A stretch of DNA of 64,000 nt from Atkinsonella hypoxylon (lineage: Eukaryota > Ascomycota > Sordariomycetes > Hypocreales > Clavicipitaceae). Of this stretch, positions 35,063 to 45,695 are shown one piece after another (positions within the stretch are counted from its first letter, which is position 1; the number at the start of each line of letters is the position of its first letter). The stretch is from the NCBI GenBank assembly GCA_000729835.1, contig JFHB01000027.1, forward strand, positions 62,001 to 126,000. Direction: 5' to 3'. Made by a program: the position numbers and the translations under genes. The notes beneath the pieces were generated by a model that did not search any database, was not told the origin of the DNA, and was given only the letters and a program-made list of their open reading frames with translations.

Positions 35063-38000
35063 TTTGACGATAGCAATGCTTGAGATGTTGCTTTCAGAGC
35101 ACTAGGAGAAAGTTATGAGTGGTAAGGGGCTGTGATTGTGATGTCTGGGTAATGATGGAAAAGATCGAAGAAGCAGGACATCATCGCTCATTCTTATACT
35201 CGGTGCATGCTCACATTCCCATCTTATTCTTCCCATCTGGGTCTCCGTTGAGATCCCACTTGGCGCATTGTTGTTGTATATCCTTTCGTCCTGATATATT
35301 GTGACAAGTCGGGCCTTTGCCCTTTCCCCGCAGGTGGGAAATGGAGTTAATGCATGGGGTTGGTCCCTTGAGAGGGAAATTTTTTTTTTTCCCCGATACT
35401 TTGATGACTGTTGGCTGCGCAACTGCGCGCTAAATGAATATGATTCTAGAACGTCAACTAGTGATGCACTCTAAAGGGGTCAATTGATGGTAACGGATGT
35501 AGCCGTGCGTAGATTGCTCACCAAAGTCTGCCACGCAAAATATAGGATCTAGGCTCCGTAATCAGGGCAACACGGAACTGACACGCTCAGGGTTTGGGGC
35601 CGGCACAGGTGGGCTGGGAATGAGTATAAATTCCCGAATTTCGGAAATACCATTGTTGAGTGGGACGCAGATTTGAACAGGCAAGGGGGTTGAAGACAAT
35701 CAACGATCCCTAGATCCACGGCGATTGGGTGAACCGAGGGGGTCGTGTAATTTTCCACGGCCAGGACAGGGCCAGTCTCGATGCAATCGATGTCCACATT
35801 AACAATTCGTTCGGGGCTATAAGGTGTTGTGGGTCCGTTTTGCGCTTTCGCAGTACGCTTGTATGGAGTCGTTAAAGCGCATTGCATAATAACAACAATA
35901 ATAATTTTAAAAATTCTTGGGTTATTATGCTGGGTAAGGGTGCTCTATGGACTTTATAAGAGTGTAGATGGAGGTCTGGACTGTTGTTCTTGTGGCCTGA
36001 TAAGCAGATGTATGGCCTAAGAAGTAGCCAGATGTGTGGATGTATAACTACCTAAGGCAGCTACAAGGATGTGGTACACGAATAGTACAGAGCTTGGTTG
36101 TGGGTCGCCTTTTAAATCGAATTGAATAAATTTCACATAAGTGATTTGGGGCCAATCAAGGCAATAGCGCTACGCCACATACCCCGCAGACTAGCCAGAT
36201 CAGGTCAATCCCATTTCCTTTTCAACTGTCACAAGACCACAGCCACGCCGCGGAACCCACACCACCATAAATAAGTACATGCTGAAGTACTAAAGTACCT
36301 CTGAACGGCCACAACAGCTGCTGCAGAATGCGTCAAGTCTGCAACGAATGCGATGTCCGTGTTGGGACTTCTGTTATAGTGACATTCCCAGGAATATTGA
36401 GTACCTTTGATACCTGAATTGGCCTGTCCACTCATGTTTTGACCTGATAGTGCGGTGAGCTATTGACTGATGACCCAATAGTTAGGGCGACTTGACGGGT
36501 TTATGATGTCCCCGTGAGCAAGTTCGGTCGGGTGGGTTCTCAAGGAGATGCCGTGATAAATTTAGACATATTGACTAGCATACAACGTGTCTGTCAAGGG
36601 AAAAATTTTACATTGCTGTACTTAATAGGCCATAAATGTAGTCGGGTAACTTAATCTTAGTACAATACAGCTTTCTTTAATTTTGCATTGGTGACTTGAC
36701 AGGGGCCAAGGAGCCCATTACCAGTCAGCTCGGAAATGCGTGAGTCATAGTGTGGAACTATAAGTGACTTTTAAATAAAGGAAAATTACATAAAATAGAA
36801 TATATCTTTTAGTGGCGTTTAATACCCTATATATCTACCTTGTGCCTCCCTAACAGCTTCTAGCCTGCAGGGCAGAGAAGGCACTAAATGCCTTAAGTCA
36901 TCCGCTGACATAGCATTCTAAGCGCTTGTGATAGCTTTATGTAACCCGAAGTCAATTTGGTGCTCGGGAGCGCAATTGATTGGAGATTTCACCCAGGAAC
37001 TCGACCATTTGAAGTTGGGCGTCCACACATCGCTAGTCGGCCGCCGTGATGTCAGCACTCAGTCATTGTCGTAAGGTTTGTTTTTCTGTTGAGTGACTCA
37101 AGTTGTCGAGCCAGCAAAAGAAAATCTTTCTATTCTGGTAAATTATTGCTGCCATTTTGGATGCCAATTGATTATATCAAACCGCACTGCTCCTTCAATG
37201 CTTCTGCTGCATGGTTTGTAGTCGACTCCTATCTGAGGCAGTTGACTTTCAGAGCATTGCATACTTGGCAAACACTCAATTGAGGAGTCGCGATTCTGAG
37301 ACTGGCCTGGAACCTGATGGCCCGGGAACTTGTTCAAGTATAAGTATAAGCAGAATCTAGAAGCCTGGGAGTCTCTAATCTCTATCGTCAGATCATCAGA
37401 GTGCTTCAGGTGGATTGTAGCGGTGAGGACTATCATCGCATATGGAACAATAAGGATAATGTGCAAGAGAGCCGATTTCCCCGAATACTTATTGGGCATC
37501 AAGGCAGGTCAATCAAAGCATTGTCACGGTGTTTCACATAGCGACTAAGAACCTCGGTTTGAAAGGGTAATATTGCCGTCTTTCGAGCAGCTCAAGTTCG
37601 TCAGAGACGTCGATTTCCAAAGTGTGGGTCCTTTTGAATGCCAACTCACTTTGCATGGAGCACTTGTGTCTGCCATGCTTCGCTTGGAAGGAGCAACCCA
37701 GTCTTTATAAAAAGGCGGTCGGGCTCTCTCGATATCCAGCAGATCTTCTGGTAACGTATTCCCCCTTCCCTATCATAATTCGAACCAGTTCGACTCCCAC
37801 CACGTATCCGATCTCGTCATGCATGGATCTCATCATACAAATGCGGTTGTCTCGCCTTGTCGTCGTCTCGCACGGCCACCGTGTGGCTAAGACGCTCGAG
37901 CGACATGGCATGGGCCAATCCCAAGTGGCCGCCGATACCTTCTGCTCACAGCTTGCTTGCGTAGACGAACTACAACCTCCACCCGTCCAGTTCTGATAAC

Positions 38001-40194
38001 GTGTGGACTGTTCTAAAGACCTCGACCTGTCGCCGTCTTTGATTGGCACATGGAGTGCTCGACGGAGACGAGCTTGTGTGGCTCACGGCTACAAGTCAAA
38101 CGGAGAGGTGGTTGCAGACGGGCTACAGCATCGAGGTCATGCGGCCACTTACACGAATGGGGTGCCTTCCGGTGCACTCTTCTAAGCATTCGCTGCACGA
38201 CTCTTCACCGATTTTGGCTACTCAAACTACTGTATACGCGGAGACGTATTGCCACCACTCGCCGGACCTAAGCATGCTGATTGAGTATCCGGATGGTGCG
38301 CGAGCGCGGCAAGCGCAACGAAGACGAGGCCCAGCTGGAGCGAGACATGACTTGTTCAAGCTGGCGCACCGATAAACTGGGGGGTCAGTGAGACACGTCA
38401 GGCGCTCTCGATTCATGGTGGGATTGGCCATGGCGAGGAGCAGCGACCTTGCTTGCGTTGCATACTGCACGTCACTGCGTGGCGGTTGAAGACGGCAGGT
38501 GGAGTAATAGTAGTGTCAACTGGTGTTACCTACCACCTTTGGCCCTCAAGGGGCAGGCAGGACAGCAACGGCTGTTGTTGGTGCTCATTGCCGCTGTCAC
38601 GACAACGATGTAAATTTCCCGTTGTCTCTTGTTGCACAAATTGCCCGGGGGGAGTTTTTTTTCTCGGTTCAGCCGCCGAAATGGACTATAAGCAGCACAT
38701 CAGTCAGGAACCTGGATACGCATGGTGCGTTCAAATTATGTGACATGGAGTCATCAACCGATACGGCCTTAGGGCCGGGAGGAGCCGCTGGGAGCCGCTG
38801 GAGGAGAAATGCGTCAATGCAACTACGACATTGATCGTCTGCACAAGGTTGCTCTCACATTGGAGTGGACAATTGTGCTGGAAGACGATCCCCTCTGTCC
38901 TTGCCACCCTGGGTTCAATCCGCGCTCTTGGCTCCTCCCTCGATCGACACAAGGTTAACGATTTGCCTATAAGGCCTTGCAAGGAGTGTTGCAACTATTT
39001 TGGACTGGGAACAGTTCGCTGCGTGGCAAATGGCTGGCCCTAACATTTGGCTTTCTTGACAACCTAGACTAGACCCTGATGCAGACCTGGCCTCTTGCCT
39101 CTTGCCCTCTGCAAGGCTCCGTCATGGATGGGGACACGTCCTTCTGATACAGCCTTCAACACAGATATGGCTATTCTTGGTGTGGAATCCATGTTCGTTG
39201 CAACCCTGGTCAATCATCATCGGCACCACCATTCGCCATCCACAGTGCCGCACCGCCATCGACAATACCAGTGTGGGATCCATATGCCGCGGGGCTAGAT
39301 TTCTGAGCTAGTATATCATTGTTTCTGCAACTATTGAGTCGCCTCCCATAAGAAACAAGGCAAAGCAAGCTACAGCCTTGTCGCGTTCAGAAACTTTGCG
39401 TTTTTGAGACCTTTCCCGGAAAGCATCTGGCATCTATTTTTATATTTGTAGCATCCGACATCAAGAGGCAAGTCAGCTCCATCCCAGTACCCTTTGATGT
39501 TAGTCTTGTCATAATAATAGCACTCGGCCCCTCGCTCACTTTCGATCCTCCTTGCCTGTGTTCTCTCTGGTCGCCGCTGCTGCCTGCCACATTACGAATC
39601 GATCGCCATTACACAACCTCCTTGTCGCCTCGCGTCTCACCGTTGCTGCGCTGCTCTTGGTCTCCTTGCAACTGTTGCACAACGTGACATTTCGCGCTCT
39701 GTTGCACATTGCTTCTGACCGTTTTCTTGGGACCCCTTTGGGAACTGCGTGCCCCAGTGATCTTGAGCTGTCTTAAGCTGTCTTGTTGGGTCTTGGGGTC
39801 CTCCGTCAGCGCTTTCATGTGAACAGACGACGGGCTTTGACAGTCCTGTACCTCAACATTTGACTAGCAAAGGTGATTACCGTGAAGCGCAGCGCGTTTC
39901 CTTTTCATTCTTCGACATAGAGATTTTCCGACAGCGGCGTGCCAAGCGGACCATAGCAAATCATTCGCGTTTGAGGAGATGTGCGCTCAATAATGTCCTG
40001 AATGGTGGGATAATAGCGAGATCGGTTTCCATTCTTCCACTATCTGGGTCACATTGATTTCACTTCTTACCCGAGAAGCGACGCCACCAATGCATACTCC
40101 AAAGACCGCCAGCGTCCGACATATTCTTGCCATCTCCTTTTCCATTTAGCTTGTTATATTTGTTGTTTCTTTACATCGACGGCTCATATAGAGT
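35063..40194. other. Gene-poor 5.1-kb region
   Basis: No intact gene is supported. The left part (about 35900-37500) is AT-rich and holds a degraded Tc1/mariner remnant. The part from about 37600 to 39300 is of mixed composition with only short, unrelated frames. The segment from about 39300 to 40190 is pyrimidine-rich and probably the promoter or leader of the AT-hook gene. Confidence 0.55.
36735..37080 (-). mobile_element. Degraded Tc1/mariner transposase C-terminus
   Basis: Reading leftward from about 36960 gives LHKAITSA, a stop, then NAMSADDLRHLVPSLPCRLE and AVREAQGRYIGY, ending at a TAA (36819-36821). This matches the shape of the Tc1-family C-terminus: a Trp-x(n)-Ile/Leu helix, an LVxSMPxR-like block and AVxxAxGxxTxY. 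The stop (36918-36920, TAG) sits exactly where the family has Trp (TGG), a G-to-A change of the kind made by repeat-induced point mutation. A possible terminal repeat, gtgtggaactataagtgac, follows about 50 bp beyond the TAA. The catalytic DDE part is not recognisable, so the copy is truncated and inactive. Confidence 0.65.
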
Positions 40195-41061
40195 ATGGAT
40201 TCCTCATTTACGATGGAAGAAAAGGTGACTTTCCTTCTCTTCTTACAAGAAAGCTGTTCCTGATTACTAACCCAGCAGCGCATTTACAGCGATTTGTGCT
40301 TGCTGAGATTCTCAAATCCAGCAATGTTGGCATTGAGAACTTGTTGGAGTTTATCAGGGCCAATCAAATTGTCCCTAATTGGATGAATATGCAAATTCCC
40401 TTGGGTATGTCTGTGAGACCGCCCCCCTCCCGGGCAAGGGCCTTTAGTATACTTGAGAACTTCTATCTCACACAATATTACAGGCCGTAACTTGAATCAG
40501 TGTATGCAGGTCGTAGGGCACATGACGGACTCATCTCTACGAGAAAAACGTCAATCAACGAGCAGCTCAGGTGAATACAGTCACAATCACCTCATTGAGC
40601 ATGTAGGCGGCAATGTTGTCAGCCCTCGGCTACGGAAACTTTCGAGTTCGAGTGCGACGACACCAGTTGCAATCCTTCCTCGACCTTCAGTGGGCAACGA
40701 TCTACGATGCGGCACCGTGTCTCCGTGTGAGCGCCCCCAACCGAGAAAGAGAGGACGACCCTCGAGGGCGGACAAGGCGAAGAGAGATCTAAATCCAAAG
40801 CTTCCCCCACATCTTGCTCCGCGCCCACCAGCAGGTTCTGCGCATCGCCCAATTCTGCCGGCGATTTCTCGACAAAATGATGACTCGGCAGCCCAGGCAA
40901 AGGTCCATCCTTCCCCACAGGTACATTCTGAGACGATTGACAGCAATCGGGAGAAGAAGAAACGGCGCTTAGATGAGGTAGCTGAAATCCAGCAGGCTGG
41001 GCCTGTTGAGGTCAGGGCCGGAACCGAGACTGCTCCTAGAGAAAATGGCGGCGCAATCTAG
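40195..41061 (+). CDS. AT-hook protein, probable DNA-binding regulator
   Basis: A 240-residue protein. Exons are 40195-40224, 40290-40404 and 40484-41061; introns are 65 bp (ACTAAC branch) and 79 bp. Splicing gives MDSSFTMEEKRFVLAEILKS and then NLLEFIRANQIVPNWMNMQ, a short conserved helical module ending at GRNLNQCMQV. I take it as a fungal N-terminal domain of unknown role. A disordered region follows, with one AT-hook (RKRGRPSRADK, residues ~136-146) and a C-terminal basic cluster (REKKKRRLDE). AT-hooks bind the minor groove of AT-rich DNA. It stands alone, flanked by 5.1 kb and 2.0 kb without genes and preceded by a long pyrimidine-rich leader. Such spacing is usual for regulators in fungi. 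Confidence 0.8.
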
Positions 41062-42578
41062 CGGTTCGTGCATCAGATTCCAGGAGCGAGTTCTTTTCCA
41101 GCGGATATCAAATACCAGAACTGGGGTAGTAATACGCAAATGTTGATACCGGACCAAGTAGCATCGCCGTCAGTCTGCCCAGACTACCGTCTTCTTGCTT
41201 CTAAATTCTTGTCAAACTCCAGCACATCAAACTGGCAGGCTCGCATACTGCCATCGACGTCGACTACCCAGCATCAGGACTTAACCATTGACCCTGATCT
41301 GAATCCTGCGGACGTACACAAAGGTCAAGAGAGTCACTCTATGGTGATTCCGGTCAATTCCGTCAGAATGACACCCTGGCCAAGCACGTCATAGTCAGTC
41401 CTCCTGGCCATGTTGTGGGTGCCATGTTGTGGGTTCACTTTGTCGCGTTGCTTGTCTATTTCACTTGTATAAACTCGTCCTAACCCTGCTGTGCTGGATG
41501 TACAGCACATGCATTGATGCACATCCGGATTATCCCGTTGTACGATACATATGACGGTGTTCAGTTCTTAATCCCTGCTCTGTCTACGTGGCCATCAGTT
41601 TTCTTTTTCTTTCTCGTCTTCTCCTTCTTCGTCTTTTTCATGTTTCTTCCTCTTTCCAATCCTACATTAGTCATCGCTTCTTGCAATCACCAACTTGCAT
41701 TTTTTTGCTTTCTTGCTGATCAATTCAAACTGCTTTGAAACAAGCGCTTTCACTTATCATTTGCTGCAAAGGAGGAGCGGAGGACCGTAATGACGAATGC
41801 TATGTATAGTACGAGTTGCACATAGATATAGAACAAGGGATACATGCGGGTGGTTGTTCTTTCGTTGCTTATTAGCGCAACTCACGGCGGGTATTCTCCG
41901 GACGCTGAGCGAGGAGGTTGTTTGCTTTTGCTATCCTGCTGGGTCCCGCTTGAGCAGGCATGGAGGAGACACACGATTGAACTTGTTCATATTCATGTCA
42001 AGCACTATTTTCAATTGAAGTCACTGTCGTCTGCAAAGAGAGGCCTGCTTGGGGACGTGCCGGTTTCCAGTTAGACGTGAACCATGGTTGGTGCCTTGTG
42101 CTGCGGTCAACACACCAGATCTATTTATTTTTCTAGGTCTATGGGGCGCTCCCATACTATGCTATGCTCAATTATCCTGGCTTGGGGTTGATGGCTGTAT
42201 CAGGCTCGGTGCTGAGCGGGACATAGAACTGACAAGTTGCACTTAAACTGAATATGTGCGCGATTGAAGAAAAGGTTCCGAGTTCTGCCGATGATTGTTC
42301 TCGCGGCTTTGGCGGGCCGGATGCGATGACCTTGATGATGGCCGGTGGAAGCGGGACCGGGCCGATCGTACCTGGGACTTTCTCCCCTGGCATGCCATCT
42401 TGGGCGGTTGGATGGGATGGGCTAAGATGGGATAAGATGGCGCCGGCCCCATGACTAATTCATTTGTGCGTGATAACATGCGGGGTGTATACAGTTGGAC
42501 CAGAATGCACGAGGACTTATATAATTAATATTTGAAAATGTGGAGAGCAATGGCGGTGGGAGGGAAGGAAAGAAAGGG

Positions 42579-42599
42579 AAAAAAAAAAAAAAAAAAAAA
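42579..42599. repeat. A21 homopolymer
   Basis: Uninterrupted adenine run in intergenic DNA. Confidence 0.9.
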
Positions 42600-43014
42600 G
42601 GCATGCAGATGCTGCTACTGTTGGAATAAAAGGTTAATTGGTCTCTTGTGGATAAATGCGTTGGCAGGTGTCGTGTCAAGCAAGGTACCTAATGATGACA
42701 TGTTGGATGAACTTTACTTTATGCTGGACCGCCGACGTCGGTGCGCCTTCCAAATGGGTTGGCGTGGGGGTGGGGTAGGGTGATCCTGGGCTCCCCGCAC
42801 AAGCTGGTCGCAGCTGGTCGCAGCTGGTCCACCGACATCGTATCAACCTTAGTAGTTACCCCGGTACGGAATAAATACATCGACGTATCGAGATAACTCG
42901 AGGTCCGCAAGTTTGTGTGTCTCCACAACGTAACCAGACCGGAGCCGTCGTGAACCGCGACGATAAAAAGGGCATCGGAGCTTCAAGAAGCTCTCTCTGT
43001 GTCCTTGTCTGCAC

Positions 43015-43109
43015 CCTTTTTTGTCCTTTCCGCACCGCCTCTGCCTTCTCGTTCCTCCTCGTTCCTCCTCGTTCCAGCCAAAATTATTCCCACTGACATC
43101 CATCCCACC
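43015..43109 (+). promoter_or_regulatory. CT-rich leader of the GABA transaminase gene
   Basis: Dense pyrimidine tract with a tandem gttcctcctc unit immediately before the start codon at 43110. Tracts of this kind mark transcription start regions in many filamentous fungi. The role here is inferred. Confidence 0.5.
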
Positions 43110-44746
43110 ATGTCGGCCCTGCGCGCTTCCGCCATGGCCCAGTCTCTACGGGCTGGCGTCGCACAGCGCCCGTTCAGTTCGTCTGGTGCCATGCGGGCCG
43201 CGACGTCTTTCCACAGGGACGAGCCCGCTGCGCCTGTTCTCAAGACGGCCAAGATGCCAGGGCCCAAGGCTGCCGAGGCCGTCAGGGAGCTCGACCAGGT
43301 CTTTGAGACGCGCAGTGTCAATATGATTGCCGATTACACCCAGAGTGTCGGCAACTACATTGCTGATCCGGATGGCAACATGCTCTTGGATGTGTGAGTT
43401 GATTTTGATGTTTTTGCCCTTTTCATGGCCCCCCTCCCCCCCCTTCCCGTCCTGGTGGCAGGGCAGAACAGAACTCGTCTTGGACTAACATGGACTGTCA
43501 TCGGACGCTTTTCTTCTTCTTCTCCCTTCGCCGTAGCTACGCTCAGATTGCCTCTATTCCTGTAGGCTATAATAACTCGGCGCTCCGCAAGGCTGCGCAA
43601 ACCCCCGAGATGGTCGACGCCATCATCAACCGTCCCGCTCTCGGCAACTTCCCCTCTCACAACTGGGCCGCCATCCTCAAGTCGGGCATCCTCAAAGTCG
43701 CCCCCAAGGGCCTGACCAACGTGTATACCGCCATGGCTGGCTCGGATGCCAATGAGATTGCCTACAAGGCCGCCTTCATGTACAAGAGACAGCAGGAACG
43801 AGGCGGACCAGACGTTGACTTCAGTCCCCAGGAGATTGATAGTGCCATGCGCAACCAGGCGCCTGGTTCCCCCCAGCTGTCCATCTTGTCGTTCAAGTCC
43901 AGCTTCCACGGCCGCCTATTCGGCTGCCTATCGACCACGCGGTCCAAGCCCATCCACAAGCTCGACATTCCTGCCTTCGACTGGCCCCAGGCCACCTTCC
44001 CCCAGCTCAAGTACCCCCTGGACCAGCACGCCGAGGAGAACGCAAAGGCCGAGCAAGCCAGCCTGGACGAGGTGGAACACCTCATCCGGACCTGGCACCT
44101 CCCCCCGGCTGCCGTCGTCATCGAGCCGATCCAGAGCGAGGGCGGTGACAACCATGCCAGCCCGGCTTTCTTCCAGAAGCTGCGTGCCCTGACCCGCAAG
44201 TACAACCTGCTCCTCATCGCCGACGAGGTTCAAACCGGCGTCGGCGCCACCGGGAAGTTCTGGGCCCATGAGCACTGGAACCTCCAGGACCCCCCGGACA
44301 TGGTCACCTTCTCCAAGAAGGCCCAGACGGCCGGATACTACTACCGCTCCAAGGACCTGCGTCCCAACAAGCCCTACCGCCAGTTCAACACCTGGATGGG
44401 CGACCCTTCCAAGGCCCTCCTTTTCCGCGCCATCATCAGCGAAATCGAGCGCCTCGACCTGGTCAACCACACCGCCAAGGTAGGCGACTACCTGTTCGGC
44501 AAGCTCGAGGCCCTCGCCAGCACATACCCAGATCACTTCCAGAACCTTCGTGGCAAAGGCCAAGGCACATTCATCGCCTTTGACAGCCCGAAGCGCGACG
44601 AGTTCCTCGTCAAGGCCAAGAGCTTTGGCGTCAACATTGGCGGCAGCGGGACCAACGCCGTCCGACTGCGCCCCATGCTCATCTTCCAGGAGCATCATGC
44701 TGATATCCTAGTCGAGGCTCTTGAAAAGGTCGTCAAAGCCCTTTGA
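43110..44746 (+). CDS. 4-aminobutyrate aminotransferase (GABA transaminase), mitochondrial
   Basis: A 497-residue class-III PLP aminotransferase that converts GABA plus 2-oxoglutarate to succinic semialdehyde plus glutamate, the first step of the GABA shunt (yeast UGA1, Aspergillus gatA). Exon 1 is 43110-43393, the intron is 143 bp (43394-43536) and exon 2 runs to 44746; the join reads NMLLDVYAQIASIPVGYNN. The N-terminus is Arg/Ser/Ala-rich without acidic residues, as in a mitochondrial presequence. PLP features are the AMAGSDANEIAYKAA loop, IADEVQTGVGATGKFWA with the cofactor Asp, and the Schiff-base Lys in TFSKKAQTAG. The C-terminal NIGGSGTNAVRLRPML is also typical. Length matches the family. 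A strong GC bias at third positions suggests high expression. Confidence 0.93.
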
Positions 44747-45695
44747 AAAAAAAAAAAAAATGGGGAAGCGTAAGGGGGAATCTTGCAATCACCTCGTGGT
44801 CTGATATCATGCCAGTCGTGTGCGGCTGTCATGGCGAGCAAGGCAGTCGGAGACTGAGTAATTGCACGACACTCCGAGGCGTTTTTATCTATTTTGACGA
44901 ATGATGAAGCTATCCCTATTTATTTTATTATTCATTATTTTTCCTGACTGCTGGAACTGCACGTATTGGAGTATTTGGCATAATATACATGGCACATGGC
45001 ACATGGACAGATCAGTTCCACACATGCACACGTGCACATATGCACACCTAGGTAGGTTTTTGTTCGTACGTATGTACGTCTATGTACATAACTACATGTG
45101 TTTTGACTGATCTAGACCAGGTAGGTTGTCATGATTGTGCTGGATATGTTCTTAGGGCTTGAGCCGAGGGACTGTTGGCACGCTGCCGTCCTTAGTCTGA
45201 TGCACTTGGCATCGGTTACACAGCATTACTTTTGACCCGCACTAATGGCTCATATTGCGATGCGTGCGTTATCAATAGGATGAAATATGTCTAGCTGGCA
45301 GGCAACAATAGTCTTGGTTAGGAAGAAGAAACCGTCATGTATGGTAGTGTTGGCAAACATATCATAAGTGGAGCAAATTAAAAAAGGGTTTCATGTACAC
45401 TTTGCCACAGACGAAACAATCTTGTTTCGTCCCGCTTCGCGTCCCAATGCTCTAGAAAATAATGATGCCACGTGGAGAGCAGCCACTGTCAACGCACAAC
45501 GCCTTTAGAACGCCAATGCCCAATCCATGACGCGCCCATTGAAAAATCAAGACTATAACCGCTCTATGATTACACAGAACAAAACAGTGACCCGTCAGAA
45601 ATCAGCGCGCTACTGAGCATGTAATAACAAAGTGCTAAAGAGATAATGCACGCTCCTCGTCATTGTAAAACCTAGCACCAACTGAGCTTGGTACA
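44747..45695. other. Convergent 3' intergenic region
   Basis: Between the GABA transaminase stop and the CLC stop. Begins with an A run at 44745-44760. Also has an ACATGGC repeat near 44989-45004 and an ACCTAGGT palindrome at 45046-45053. No gene seen. Confidence 0.6.

Larger units (their letters stand above)
41062..43109. other. Intergenic, promoter side of the GABA transaminase gene
   Basis: No gene is supported. Contains an A21 run at 42579-42599, a GCAGCTGGTC repeat near 42800-42828 and a CT-rich block (43015-43078) with three copies of gttcctcctc ahead of the ATG. Confidence 0.6.

Noticed and set aside
38043..38375. 110-codon plus-strand frame in the gene-poor region
   Set aside because: Several short frames overlap here, with no intron pattern or recognisable motif.
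43928..44698. 256-codon minus-strand frame
   Set aside because: Complement of the GABA transaminase exon 2; no family pattern and explained by GC bias.
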